Positions 10,835 through 22,899 of a DNA stretch of 64,000 nt are shown here, piece by piece. Source of the stretch: Manis javanica. Lineage: Eukaryota > Chordata > Mammalia > Pholidota > Manidae. The notes beneath the pieces were generated by a model that worked only from the letters and a program-made list of their open reading frames with translations, had not been told where the DNA came from and did not search any database. The stretch spans positions 1,069,001 through 1,133,000 of the forward strand of contig NC_133167.1 in the NCBI RefSeq assembly GCF_040802235.1, read 5' to 3'. Position numbers and translations under genes: made by a program. Within the stretch, counting starts at the first letter, position 1, and the number at the start of each line of letters is the position of its first letter.

Positions 10835-11600
10835 TAGATCTGCTTATTCACAGGCCTGGAAGAGACGTTGCCCAGAGAAGATACACAAGCAGCCAGAAAG
10901 CCCGTGACAAGGCTCAGTGGTGCTGGTCTTAGGGACGCGCACCTCAGAACCTCGGTGAGGGAAGACCTCACGCCCACCGGGATGGTTGAAGCCGAGAAAA
11001 CGGGAAACAGCAAATGCTGGCGAGGACGACACGCTGGAAGCACTCACACCCCATGCCGGAGGGGAGCAGGCGGTGCAGCTGCTGTCGGAAACAGGCTGGT
11101 AGCTGCGCAAAAGGTGGAACCCAGGATTACCACACAAGCAGCAGCCCTGCTGAAAGCAGGGCCCCCAACAGACAGCTGCACCCCTGTGCTTACAGTGGCA
11201 TTATTCACGACAGCTGAAAGGTGGGCAGCACCATGGGCAGGTGAACAGATAAAAAGCACTGTGGCCCGTGATCCAGTCACAAGTGGTGACTGGCACCTGC
11301 TACGGTGCAGACAGGCTGTGAGGACCCGATACTCAGTGAGAGAAGCCAGACACGGGCAGATACTGTCTGATCCCACTTATGTGAGGTCCCCGGATTTGTC
11401 AGATCCTTAGAGACAAGAGGTGGGGGAGATGTGACCCAGGGTGGGGAGGGGAGTGTGTGTGATGGGGGCACAGGGTCTGTTGGGGAAGATGAGAAGGGTT
11501 CAGGTGTGGGCAGTGGTGACAGCCGCACAACACTGTTAATTACCTAAGGCCACTGGACTGTACACTTACGAAGGTGACAGTTATTTTGTAAAACATGTGC
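10835..11600 (+). mobile_element. L1M LINE-1 3' end, sense, GC-drifted
   Basis: A 3' L1 fragment that keeps the ORF2 tail and 3'UTR order: AAGATACACAAGCAGCCAGA near 10,879, GGCATTATTCACGACAGCTG near 11,198, AGCCAGACACGGGCAGATAC near 11,344, CTGATCCCACTTATGTGAGG near 11,369, and GGACTGTACACTTACGAAGG near 11,555. Substitutions toward G and C are heavy, as expected for an old copy in a GC-rich isochore. No open frame of note. Confidence 0.82.
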
Positions 11601-13234
11601 CCCTCAGTCAGCATCAGCTGAGGGCCCCTTGTCCAGGCCTGTGCCCGGCCTCGCAGCAGGAGTATCCGAGACCCCGCTGGCCTCCTTGTCTGCATCCGCG
11701 TGGTCGGCTCTGGGCCTGTGTGGGCCCACGGGCTTGGCGAGAGCACCTGCAGGCCCCACTGGCCCCTCCTCCAGCTCAGCTCGCAGGAGCCCCTGGGGGT
11801 CACTGTGCCACATTCCCAGGCCTGAATCACACCTGATCTGCCCCACTTGGCTCATCTTTCTGATCCCCGAGGCTCAGCTGGCCTGGCTGGGGGTGCTGTG
11901 GCCCCCTGAGTCCTCTGCTTTCCCTGGGAAGCACCGTGGGAGAGCTGGCTAACAATGGGCTTCTATCTCCAGGGGGAAACCAGACCCTGCTCAGCTCGGC
12001 ATCCCCAGCACCGCATCCCTCTGGGGCCGGCTGCCCAGCAGGGTCCTTGTGGGAGGAAGCCCCACCTGCCCTCGGCTGTTGCTGGAGCTTCCCTGGCTTT
12101 GAAAAGGGACTGGGCAGAGCACGGACCCCCCAGAGCCTGGCAGGCAGCAGGGCTCCCGAAGCCCCTGGGGAGGGGAGGGGGCCCTGGGGGTGTGCACACT
12201 GGTACCTGGAGGTGTGGTGCCTCACCCCAGGCACACAACACCTGCTGCAGTCTCGGGTTTCCGGCCAGGGCCTGGGAGACAGTGTGTCCCAAGCAGCAGG
12301 CCTTGCTGCCACCCTAGCGTGCAGCCCAGAGCCCTGGACAAAAGCCACAGCAGGCAACAGGGCAATGGGCACAGAGGGAAGTGCACACGGCATCACTTCC
12401 CAAAAGCTGTTGCTGTGTGTGCCCCACCCCTGGGAGGCGTGCTTAGCCGGGGCCCAGGCAACTGGACACAGGCCCTCCCAGAGGTGACCACAGTCCTAGC
12501 CCAGGACCATCCTCTGTGCCCGGGTCCCAGATGCTGGGCCAGACCTGCTGAGGATGGCCTGGCTCCAGGTGCGACGCTCAGGCGGCAGGGGACGGGCCTC
12601 CCAGGGCCTCCCTGGGCATGGCACCCCAGCTCTGGGCACTGTTCAGTGGGTCTGTCCCAGCCCCTCCCGGGGGGAGTGGTGGCCCTGCATGTGTGCCTGC
12701 CTCCCTGGACAGCGGGATGCTGAGAAGCCATGGGATCGGTCCCCGGGCTGCAGCTGCCCCCACACAGCTGCCCAGGAGAGCCAGGACAGCCTTTGGGCAG
12801 GGCTCCCCCTCCTCCCAGAGACCCCAGATGCACCCAGCCCTGCAGGGCAGGCCACCCCGAGCTCTGCAGGCACAGGGCTGCCCGGGCTGGCATTGCCCAC
12901 CCAGACCAAGGGAGCCAGTGGCTTGAGTGCTTTCCCATACGAAGAGGTTTGCACGTGTCGATGGTCACGCATCATGATCGCGCTGATTTCCTTCGGCATG
13001 AAATGATCAGATCCGGAAGGCACGAGTGGACAGGTAAGGGGTGTTGACGTGTGCGGGAGACGGTGGTGGAAGCGCAGCCGCTGGAGCCCGTGGAGCGTGG
13101 GGGGCCGGTGACAGCCTGGCTTGCTTGGCTGGGAAGATCTGGGTGGGCAGTGAGCCCTCCGTGGTGGCACCACTGAGGCCCAGGGAGCTCATGGCTCCGC
13201 CTTTGCTCTGTCAGTCGTGGCCACAGAGCCGAGG
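11601..13234. other. GC-rich DNA, no gene seen
   Basis: Extended GC-rich single-copy stretch. Several overlapping open frames of 100-190 codons occur on both strands without domain content. A short, less GC-rich patch with ATGATCGCGCTGATTTCC lies at about 12,970-13,010. Confidence 0.45.
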
Positions 13235-13380
13235 GATTTAAGTTTTGACCATTGCACCAAGTATCACTGCTAAAAGTGACGATTCTGGTTAAAAACATTT
13301 CCACCAAAACTGATTTCCTTCTCATGTCACTTAAATGATGACTCATTGTAGTTTAATAAAAAAGAAGATGCTGAAAGAGG
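13235..13380. promoter_or_regulatory. AT-rich island with an AP-1 site (weak candidate enhancer)
   Basis: AT-rich patch without repeat identity, holding a TGACTCA AP-1 core at 13,339-13,345 beside TTAAATGA. Evidence is only compositional plus motif. Confidence 0.22.
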
Positions 13381-15221
13381 GGCTTGCCACGGGCCTGGAG
13401 CCCCCAGACCACCGATCGGTGCCTGGGTTCCCTCGGAGCGCCTGCTTGCCGGCTGGGCCGCTCCCCCCCAAGACAGACCCATCTCTGAGGGGGGCCCTGG
13501 CCTTGGCCTGGGGGCCTTTTGAAGCCGGGTCTGGCTCTGGTGTTCTTGGCAGCAGGGGAGGCACCCAGAGGAGGGAGAGGTATGAGGGGTGGGCAGCTGG
13601 CCAAGGAGCCCCCCCTGGAGGGTGCTGGGGCGCCCCCTCCCATTCAGGCGTGGAGTGGCCTCTGGAAACTTCCTCTGCTGCCCAGGCCTGGTTTCACCCT
13701 CATGGATGGTGGTGGCCAGAGGGCTCTGTGCAAGGAAGCCTGTGCACCCTGTGCTCCCTGGGGGGCTGGTGAGAGGGCATGGGGATGGAGACAGATTAGT
13801 GCCAGCAGGCAGGTGTCCGCCCACCCCCACCGGCTCCATTTAAACAAAAAGGCTTGTGCATGACCATGACTTTGCTGGAGAAGAATTCTGCTGGAGACGA
13901 ACTGACTTCCAGGGAAACAGAGCGTTTTACCCCGCAGTTCATTTGGAGCTGCCTGCGTCCACTTACGGAGGCCCCAGGGAGCCGGTGAGATGCTTCCCAG
14001 ATCAAGCCAGTGGGTTTGTGTGAGGATGAGTAAAAAACCAACAGAAAAGACAGCTTCAAATCCAGCGAAAGTGTGAGGCAGGCAGGGCTACACAGCCAGA
14101 ATCTGCGTGATTTAAGGGAACACTGTTTCCCATTTGAGTCAAGAGGTATTTCACGTTTTAGCACAACAAGCCAAGTCAAAAGTCCGCACCTGAGCCCCTG
14201 GCCGGTGGCCTTTGGCAGCCTGGAGGAGGTCTTCTCCCCACCCGCCAAGGGCCGGCAGGATCCTGCCTCTGGCTGACACTCAGACTGCCGTTCAGTGGAG
14301 AACCACTGCCCGGGGCCAGGCCCCAGGGCTCAGGCTGAGGGCTTGCTCACCCGAGGTCACTGCAGAGCAGAAGCCCATGGAACCCACCGGGCCCTCCCCG
14401 CCCAGTCCCTCTCTCCCCAGAGCTAGGGTCCCCACTGAGGAGGTTCCTTTCTGGGGCCCACCTACATGTGTTCAAGGGTGCATGCACAAACAGAACCTTG
14501 TTTACATGAATAGTCATATGACACGGGTGTGGCATTTCACAGATCCATGTCAGAATAGACCTGGCACGTCCATGTGGGCACCGCTGGGCTCCCTGGCCGG
14601 GCCACATCGCCACTTCCGTTGTCTGTGTGTCCGGGTGTGTGAATTCAGCCACAGTGAGGCACAAACTGTAGCTGGCTGTTTCGAGTACCTTCGGGACCTG
14701 TCTGGTCGCCAGGCCCATGGGGTTGGGAGTGGGTCTGCTCGCTCATAGCTGTGTCCCTGGTGCTGGCACAGTGCCCAGCGCTTTGTAGACATGCGGCCCA
14801 CGGTGGCCTGCAGTGTCCCCTCAAACGAGATCTCTAGGTTAAAGGCATCTACCTTTAAAAGGTGGCGGGTTTGTGTAGAAGCTGTCGCTAGCCTCCTCAA
14901 GGCCGTCACGTTGCTCTGTTGGGACTGGTGAGCCTGTCACCAGTGTGTGCACCTGGCTGCTTCCTCTGGGCCTGGCTCCTGTGAGGTGCAGCACCTTCCC
15001 TGATGTTTCTCAGGCACTGGCTTCTCCTGCTCCGCGAGCTGTACCCTCACGCCACCCCTTTGTTTTGAACGATTTGTCTTTTTCTTGGGGACAGTGGGGA
15101 GCTGATCACCGGTGTGTCGATGGACACTTCCTGCAGCTGCAAGGCCCCCTTTCATCCTGAAACGTCCCCTGCAGGTGCTGCTGAGCCTCTGGAAGTGGTT
15201 AATACTTGGAGGTGGGAGTCT
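13381..15221. other. GC-rich DNA with a moderate-GC patch at 13,835-14,165
   Basis: No gene recognised. The patch from 13,835 to about 14,165 is less GC-rich, lacks repeat identity and contains a forkhead-type TAAACAAA core at 13,841-13,848. The rest shows only composition-driven open frames. Confidence 0.4.
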
Positions 15222-15317
15222 CTGGACAGTCCCTCAGGGCTGGGTTCTGTGCCCTGGACAGTCCCTCAGGGCCGGGTTCTGTGCCCTGGACAGTTCCTCA
15301 GGGCCTGGTTCTGTGCC
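15222..15317. repeat. 32-bp minisatellite, 3 copies
   Basis: Three head-to-tail 32-bp units start at 15,222, 15,254 and 15,286. Each begins CTGGACAGT and ends TTCTGTGCC, with only single-base differences between copies. Confidence 0.95.
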
Positions 15318-16284
15318 CACAGCAGAGGCTCACCTCCACCCCTGCACCCTGGGGTGTCCCTGTGCCCTCCACATGCTCTCTGCTCTGCCCCCCACGGGCT
15401 CCAACTCGGCCCCAGCCCGGGCTCAGAATGTCCGGGCAGCACATTCAGCCTGAAGAGTGGTCAGAAGCCCATGTCATTCATTCATTCCTCCCGCCCTCAC
15501 TCACGGAGTCTCCACTTAGTTCTGAGTCGCCGCATGGCCATGCGGACCCCCAGCCAACCCTACACCTTCGGTCTGCATACCAGGGCATGAAGTGTTCCCA
15601 GTTCTGGCTGCGAGCCTGGTGGTCTGTGTGGGGACGACTGTGTCTCCGTCCTCGGTGGGAGTGTGGGGCAGGTTCCTGTTGCCCTGGAGGGCTGGCCTGC
15701 TCTCTGGGCTCATGGTGAGGAAGGTGGGGTAGGTCAGGCCTTTGGCCATGGGACCCGGGCCCAGCAGGGAGGGACACTATGCCTTGTCCGTTCCTGTGTG
15801 CAGCCATTCCAGAGGGTTTGTTGGACATAGGACAATGGGACTAGGCACTAGCCAGGTCACCCCAAACACCTGCCAGGATGGAGACATCCCAGAGGCAGGA
15901 CTGGGTACCCCCGCTTGCGAGGCCAGACGTGTGAAGCCCAAGGAGGGCAGGGGCTGGGGCAGGCTGGAGTCTTGGACTGGCCACACCACGTCCCTGGGCC
16001 TGGGGTCCTGGAGCCTGCACAGCAAAGCCCTGCTCCACACAGACCTTCACTCACCCCTCAGCCCAGAGAGGGAAAGGCCCCCACCCTTGGGAGCCTGAGT
16101 GCCCGGGAACCCCTTCTGATCCCCCACACTCCGACCTGCCCCGGCCACTCCGGGCAGGGGCTGCCCATTTCTTCCTGGGACCCCAAGACGACAGCTCCCA
16201 GCTCCCGGCCCGCAGCCAGCCCAGCTGCTGGGGTCAGGGTCGGAGCTCAGGCCTCCGGGCTCCCTCACAGGACGCTGGCCGCTA
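15318..16284. other. GC-rich DNA, no gene seen
   Basis: No repeat or exon recognised; only overlapping composition-driven open frames. Confidence 0.45.
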
Positions 16285-16465
16285 AGCCACTAACAGAATT
16301 AAAATGAACTTTTATGGAAGAATGGGAGCACTGGGACGCGAAGGCCCAGGTGATTCATCACCTAATTAGGAAAATGCTGTTCCCTGGCAGAAGCAAGCTG
16401 GCTGGACGACGCAGTTTAATCATAGCTCGTGATTTTCTTATATGTCCATAAAAGTAGGACTGACC
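16285..16465. promoter_or_regulatory. AT-rich island with nested palindromes (candidate enhancer)
   Basis: A low-GC island without repeat identity. It contains the inverted repeat AGGTGA-TTCA-TCACCT (16,348-16,363), which overlaps the perfect 10-bp palindrome CCTAATTAGG (16,361-16,370), followed by TTTAATCA at about 16,415. The CCTAATTAGG core is a Q50 homeodomain-type dimer site. Motifs are directly visible; regulatory function is inferred. Confidence 0.35.
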
Positions 16466-16654
16466 AGGGGCTCTATGTAAAGATCAACATGGTTCAACTT
16501 AAACATCTGGACAGCTAGAAAAAATCGTGGAGTCAGTAACTCTTTGGTCCTTAAAATAAAAGAAGTCTTTTGCCCAGCGTCAGGGGGGCTGCAAGGGACT
16601 GTGTGCCCACGGAGCTCAGGCCAAGGGGTACCTTGCTCTCTCCTCCCCAAACGC

Positions 16655-17190
16655 CCCGTTGACTTTTCTCAGCTTTACCGAGGCAGGATCGATCATTAAA
16701 CAAAGTTGTGTCTATGTAAGGTGTACAACCTGGTGATCTGATGTGTGTGTACTTTGTAAAATAGTTACTATTTTCTCTGTTACTTTTTTTTTTTTGTGGT
16801 GAGAACAGTTCAGACCTGCTCTGTACCCTCTGCAGCCTGTCACCTAGGCAGGCACGAGAGGGGTTTAGGAGGTGCTCATCCACACAACTGCGGTCGGAAG
16901 CCCGTGGCCAGCACCTCCCCAGCCCCTCCCCCAGCCCCTGGTGCCCGCCCCTTGACTCTGCTCCTCAGTCTGATGGTCTCAGTCCCCACGCGTAGGGGGT
17001 ATTGTGCCTGGCTTCCTTCACTCAGCATGCTGTCCTCCAGCTCCGTCCACATGGGCGCAGATGGCAGGCCCTCCTGTCACAGCTGAGTGACCCTCGGCTG
17101 CGTGTCTGCACCGCGTCTTCTCTGTCCATGCATCAGCTGTGTTCACTGCAGCCTCACTCAGCCAAGATGTGCAAGTGGCCTCATGTCCCC
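16655..17190 (-). mobile_element. Old L1 3'UTR/3' end, antisense
   Basis: The order of phrases follows an antisense L1M 3' region: AGGTGTACAACCTGGTGATC near 16,718, TTTGTGGTGAGAACAGTTCA near 16,794, GGCTTCCTTCACTCAGCATG near 17,008, and CCAGCTCCGTCCACATGGGC near 17,037. It is heavily GC-shifted and has no coding potential. The 16,900-16,980 C-rich stretch corresponds to the C-rich part of such tails. Confidence 0.68.
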
Positions 17191-17639
17191 AGCCACCTTT
17201 GACTTCCAACAACCAGCCAGTCCCTATCCATGCCCTCCCCCGTGTTCTCGCCATCCTCGAGCGGGCATCGCTGCCACCTTCACGCCCCTTCCAGACTCCA
17301 GCTGGCCCCCTGAGCATCCTCCCAGCCTCCGAGGCTGACCCCCACTCAGGGCACACGATGCAGGTACCTTTGCAGCCCCTACCCCCTTGGGCTGGCAGGG
17401 GAGCTTTACCCAAACACCTGGCCAGGGGTGGGTTCTGGGCATGCTGCTGGGCAGTGCTGGTGGGGTGGGGAGTCTGTAACTGACCCCCTGCATCTCTTCC
17501 CCTCCACCCAGGCAATTTCTGGGTCCCGTGTCAGCCCCAGCGGTGGACCCTTTTCTATACAAAAGCATCCCCCACAGCTGAGGGGCGGGTAGGCTCTGGG
17601 GCTGTCCAGGGACACGTAACCAGAAAGGTCCCCACCACC
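17191..17639. other. GC-rich DNA, nothing recognised
   Basis: No exon or repeat recognised. Overlapping frames on the minus strand are composition-driven. Confidence 0.4.
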
Positions 17640-17790
17640 AGCCTGAAGTCCATTTGCTCCAATTAGGTTCTTTCCTTCCAAATGGCATGCCAAGTAGGGT
17701 TTTCAATCATTGTACCGCAGCCAAGCTCAAATCATATTTCAGTTTCGATAATGACACTGTCAGATTGCCAACCCACTCCCGCAAACAGGC
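17640..17790. promoter_or_regulatory. Moderate-GC island with an inverted E-box pair (candidate enhancer)
   Basis: A less GC-rich island without repeat identity. It carries an inverted 7-bp pair, CCATTTG (17,650-17,656) and CAAATGG (17,679-17,685). Each contains an E-box of the CAAATG type, and a CCAATTAGG homeodomain-type core lies between them. Function is inferred only. Confidence 0.3.
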
Positions 17791-18589
17791 CAGCAGGAAG
17801 CCTGCCAAAGAGACTCCTGCATGCAGCCCGGTGGCACAGAGCTGCTGCAGTGGACAGGGGCTGCTGGCCGGGCACACGCCGGACCCCGCCCATCCTTGTG
17901 GCACAGGGAACGTGCCCACGTACCAGTGGAAGCCACATGCTTCAGCCTGATGAAAATGGGCCAAGAGCCATCCCTGTGTCAGTGACCTTACAAGCATGTC
18001 ATGTCCCTCAGGAGATCCATCCAAGCCCCCTCGCTCCTGCTTTTCCTGCCCACGTGCACCTCAGCACTAAGCAGTTCCCGCCCCGGGCACGGGCACAGAC
18101 CCGCCGGAGACCTGAGGACGCCATGTTCCTGGGTCGTCCCCTCCCTGCGGATGCGGCTCTGCCCATGTGGTTGAATGAAATGCTAGGCGCACAGTGTTAG
18201 TTCACAGACAAGTGTTGTAGTCACGTCTAATGTTGTTTCAAATTCAAAAGGATTAGCCTATTCTTTTTTAAAGAATAAAAGATTAACAGTTAGGAATGGA
18301 TTTGACTGCAAGAAAATGAATGGTGGCTTATACAGCAAAGGGGCATAATTGTCTTGTGAAAATAAGACAAAATATAAATATTTCAAATATATAATATGAT
18401 ATGTAGTAATAGATGATTAATATGATATTTAAGTATATTTAAATATACATATACACATAAGATGGAAAATAAGACGGAGCAAGGCCACCCTTGGTTGACT
18501 CAGCAGTGCCGTCGAGGGCCCTGCTTCCTTCTGACTTATTCCTCCACTGGATTTAGCACGTGGTGCTTGTCCTCGTGACCTGGGGTTCT
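17791..18589. other. Transition from GC-rich to AT-rich DNA
   Basis: GC-rich up to about 18,200, then AT-rich to about 18,475 with ATATTTAAATATA-like low-complexity sequence. No gene or clear repeat family. Confidence 0.4.
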
Positions 18590-19130
18590 TGTTCATGGAG
18601 TCGAAGAATGAACTTCACAAACACTCGGGGTAGGAGAGCAGGAGAGGCTTTTATTTAGAGATAAAGTGAGAAGACAGAGCTCCTGGTGGGGACAAGAGAG
18701 CGCTGGGCTGCTGCCTGTCTAGGGGTTTATAGGTGTTTGAGAGCGAAGGGCTAGGGATGCACACCTGCTAAGTGGTCCCAAATGTTTTTCTTTGAAGAGA
18801 CATTAAGTTTCTTATTAGTCTTCCAGGTTATTTACAAGAAATTTACTGCTCTGATTTCCTCCCAGGACAGCGGCTTCCTGGTCCGGAAGCATATCAATCA
18901 AGACTGCCTGCCTTGCTCCGAAGGTGGGCTGAGTTATCCTCTGCTTGTTAAAGAGTATGTGTGTTAAGAAAGTTACTTATTAACAAATTGGGTTTTAAAA
19001 TGCAATCTTATCTTCAAGATGGAATCCTTCCTGTTTTTACTATGCTGTTTTGAGCTTGTTTGTTAAATTGCCCAGATTGCAAATCACTTGATTAGTGCTG
19101 GAGGAAGAAAAGCAGCACCTGGATAAAGTT
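18590..19130 (-). mobile_element. Probable solo LTR of an ERV1-type endogenous retrovirus, antisense
   Basis: The left edge (TCGAAGAATGAACTTCACAA near 18,600, then GGCTTTTATTTAGAGATAAA near 18,647) looks like the antisense of an ERV1 LTR R/U5 region: a reversed AATAAA polyadenylation signal followed by the typical U5 'GAAGAATGAA' phrase. The sequence to about 19,100 would then be antisense U3. No internal viral genes flank it, so it would be a solo LTR. I could not fix the TG/CA termini or target duplication, and the subfamily is unknown. Confidence 0.45.
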
Positions 19131-19489
19131 AAAAAAAAAAAAGCTGGGCCCCCCAGCAGCCAGAGCAAATCTCACAATGGATTATCTTGCTTTGTGTTTT
19201 CTGGAGGCCCTCAGCCTACTCTAAGCCCATGGTCCCTGTCTCACTCATTGTTACAGGGTGGATGCTGCACCTCCAGGCATCACCTTTGCATTCCAGGGAG
19301 AGAGAAGAGGATGAAGAGTGACAGACAAAAGCGGTGTGTCATTCCTTGTTCCTTTTTATCAGAAAATTAAAGTTTTCCTTGGAAACCTCATCCGGAAGGG
19401 TTTCATCACCCTCTCTGGAAATAAGAGGTGAGGGTGGGGCTTGGGGCCACAGGGCTGCTATCAGCTCTTCATAACACTATTTTGGTAGC
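19131..19489. repeat. Possible ancient interspersed repeat of unknown family
   Basis: The order CTCCAGGCATCACCTTTGCA ... GAGAGAAGAGG ... CATTCCTTGTTCCTTTTTATCAG (about 19,270-19,360) resembles an old dispersed mammalian repeat that I cannot name. The segment starts after an A-run at 19,130. No coding content. Confidence 0.3.
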
Positions 19490-20520
19490 AGATATCATAC
19501 TCCCTGAATTACTATAACTTGTTCAGAGTACATAATTATTTTAATAAACTGCTAAATTTCTATTTAGGATTTTTATATTTCTTCTTAAGGAAAATTTGCC
19601 TTTGGCTTTATATTTCGAGTTCTGCCTGGTTTGGCATCACAATTACATTTTAATTAAATTCACAGACTTATCTGTAACTGGATAGGCAGTCTTTTGGGGG
19701 AATTTTTTTTTTAAATAGCTCAATATTTTAAGATTATCCATCTTTATGGGTCTCTTATCTCTTCAGGAGTCACCTTTGGCAATTTATATTTTCCTAGAAA
19801 ATCACTTAGTTCATGGAGATTTTAAGATCATTTTCTACAGAGTCGTACACAGTAGACTCTTTTATAATTAAAAACATCTCTTCTGTATCTCTGGGCAAAT
19901 CTGTTACCTTTCTTAAGAGTATATTTATGCTTCCCATCTTTTATTACCAGCCTTGCCAAGGTTTTATGCCTTAAGAAAAAAGTCTCTTATTCTGCTTGTT
20001 TTTAGCACATCTGCTCTAGAATTTGAGTCACTTCTACCCATTCACCCCCAGTTTCTGTTTTATTAATAGTTGCTTTTATCTTTATTGGTCACATCTCTCA
20101 TTATTTTTTTAGCTGCTCTGCTATGCTTAGCACTGAGTGATTAACGCATTTAAAGGTATGAATTTTTTCTGATTACAACCTGAGCCTGATCTCACAAGTT
20201 TTGGTATGTGGCCTTGAGGCTACCATGACCTCATCAGTTTTGTTACAATTTTTAAATATTTTCTTTGAGTAAAGAGTTAAAGATTTTTGAACGCTCCCAA
20301 ATGGTCTAATATTTTTCTGTTTTCCCCTGGTTGTGGTCAGTTTCTAATTTTATTGCACTGTGGTCAGAGAATCTGGGTCAAATGATTTCAACATTAAAAA
20401 AAAATTATTTTCAGGAAATATTTTGGACCAGGATCTGGTTTAACGCCCCAAACCAATTCTCCCAGGTGGATAATAATGACATGATTCACAGGTGTTTGAA
20501 AAAACCCGCCTGATGTGTTT
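19490..20520 (-). mobile_element. L1 LINE-1 ORF2 region, antisense, decayed
   Basis: Reads as a diverged antisense L1 ORF2 5' half: TTTTCCTAGAAAATCACTTA near 19,790, a TTTTATTAATAG...TTTATTGGTCAC block near 20,059-20,090, AAGGTATGAATTTTTTCTGA near 20,153, and TTTTATTGCACTGTGGTCAG near 20,349 (the antisense of the conserved segment before the endonuclease/RT linker). Stops are frequent on the minus strand. The element is fragmentary. Confidence 0.65.
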
Positions 20521-22560
20521 GTGAGGAGCAGCTTCAAACACAGAGCCTGGCATATCAATCACACCATGGCATTGAAGCATTTCTTTTTTGCTTTATCTGC
20601 TCCTATTTCTCCGGGGCCGACTGTGTGCCCGCTCTCCACTCTCACTGCTTCTGAGCTTGTGCCCACGTTGTCTGAGTTGCGCTGGGGGGACGCTGATGGG
20701 GGGGATGGTGTGCGCGGGAGGGCCTCAGAGCTGCCTGGGGCAGGACAGGGCTGCGGCTGGAACTCTGTTCCTACAAGCCCAAACCATAAAGCATGACTGT
20801 GGAAGGACTGTCTGGGGGATGACATCAGGAACCCGTGATTGTAAATTGCACGCTACCACGCAAGGCACACGGCCAGGGTCCGTTATGTGTTGATTTGTAA
20901 TTTTCCACATGAACATCACCCTTTGATGTCCTCATGCACATTTCCAGGTGTTCTTGTACTTTTTCCTGATGGTAATGCTCCCACCCCTGTTCTCCTTTAT
21001 TGAGCTTTTTCCTGGCTCAAGGCTCCTGTGTGCCGGGTGTGGGCTGTGCTGCGGCCTCTCCCTGGGGACAGGCTCACCCGTGCGCTGCAGGGTCCGCCTT
21101 CGCGGTTCCATTCCTTTCCCTGTCCTGTAACAAGGAGCTGGGTTTTATCTTTGGGCCCTTTTGATAGTTAGGTACCTTCTCTTATCTTCCTGTAATAAGG
21201 TTTTATTTTGTCTTTGTTTCATCTTCTTTTATTATGCTTCCTTGCTTTATTATTCCATGCCTTTATTATTCATTTCTATGCTTTATTATTATCATTTTAT
21301 TTCTTTTGTTATATTGTTCAGGTTTTTCTTGTTTCCTCTTTATTTGAACATGAACATTTTTATTTACATAGTTGCTGTCTTAAAACTTCAATGCATATAT
21401 TCATGCCTCTATTTCTCAGCCAACATTAAGACCGTATCAATAACTGCTCTTCATCTCCTCTTGAGGAGAGACATTAGCATGTTTATTTTCTCTTTTCCCA
21501 CATTTTGCTTGATAATATGCGTGTCTTCAGCTTTATTTTTTGAATATACTTTATGTGCTATGCATTTTTGCAGTAACTATTTTGGCATTTGTGCTCTATA
21601 AACATTAATCATCTAGATATTAAAGTTGGACTTATTGGATGGATGCCAATGTCATGGTACCTACTGCCATGCCTTTTCTACCATATCTTGTCTTACCTGT
21701 GGCCTTTATTTCATCCATTTCCTGTTCGTCTGACCCTTTACTTGAGCAATGTGTTCCAGGATGCTTCCTGAGTCCTGGTATCGATGCACATATCTCTGTC
21801 GCCTCACAGGTAGACACTGGCTTGAGAGAACGAAGGGCCCTTGGGACATGCGTGCATGCCCCCACCCCCCACCAGTCCCATGAGTTGCCATCTGGAGTCT
21901 AGCTGTGTCTGGGGCCCTGAAGCAGCACCGTGAACCTGACATCACCCTCTGTCATTAACACTGAGGTTTCTCCCCCACTCTCAGGGCTTCATCTTAATTC
22001 CTGACATATGATCCCCTTGCGGTCTCCCTCCCTGGACTCTGACCAGTGCAGGCATCTGTTGGAGGCCAGTGGCCATGCTCTGCTCACACTGAGGTCTTGT
22101 CTCTGTGGACAGCGGGTCCTGGTTGTGAGGCCTCAGTCTCACCCTCTGTCCTCACATCTGGGACCCTCAGTGGGCTCTTCTTTCTGTCCCCTTACCCGTC
22201 TCTATGGGGAGTGGAAGGAGGGGTGACCTGGGCTCTTGTAAGCATTTTGTCCATTCCTCCAAATGACACTGTCTTGCTCAGGGTCCATGGCACAGGGTGC
22301 TGGCGGCTCACTGGTGGAGGCCAGCTTCACCTGCCCCTTCTATCACCCTGGCCCCCTCCCCACAGAACTGTCAAGGGCCCCTTCGTGCACTGCTGTGAGC
22401 TCAGAACCTCAATTGTGGGCAATGTTGACCTTATTCCTCAGGACCATCCCCATAATTTAGAGGTGGTGGCATGATTTCTGTGTTGTACTCTGTGACTGTC
22501 TGATGAAGCTGTCCCCAACCCTGCAGGCTCACAATGACCCACAGGATGACAGGGGGGGTG
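20521..22560. other. Mixed DNA; T-rich block at 21,160-21,620
   Basis: 20,521-21,150 is GC-rich without features. 21,160-21,620 is pyrimidine/T-rich and gives a 146-codon hydrophobic open frame on the plus strand, which I regard as an artefact of T-richness. It may be further antisense LINE debris. 21,640-22,560 is mixed with no recognised exon or repeat. Confidence 0.4.
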
Positions 22561-22899
22561 AGTCAGAGCATAAGCAGGAGGCAAAGAAGAGGACCGCCAG
22601 GGCCTCCGACAGTGCCTGGCAAGTCTGTGCGTCTGGCCAGGACATCCCGTCCAACGTACTCAAGAGAAAAGTCATCAAGTCTGATAATGGTGAAACACCT
22701 CATATGGGAGTACTTTTTTTTATCAGGCAACAATGATAAACTTTGGAAAAATAAACACACAGCACCACCACCACATTTCAAGGCATCAAAGCCTAAAATA
22801 GATTGAAGGAAGCTCAGTGCTCGAGGTCTGTGCCATGCAGGACTGACAGAGCTCAGGCAAAAGGTGCAATCCAGTTGGCTTGAAGCAGCTGGAGGTGGT

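Noticed and set aside
13130-13235. Possible MIR-like segment with GAGGCCCAGGGAGCTCATGG
   Set aside because: Phrase order does not follow the MIR consensus well enough.
15222-15317. CRISPR-like short direct repeats
   Set aside because: Units are contiguous with no spacers; the DNA is mammalian. The same applies to the arrays at 3,493, 46,747 and 59,145.
21161-21601. 146-codon hydrophobic plus-strand frame resembling a membrane protein
   Set aside because: T-rich DNA encodes Phe/Leu/Ile/Tyr by default; no topology, motif or context supports a gene.
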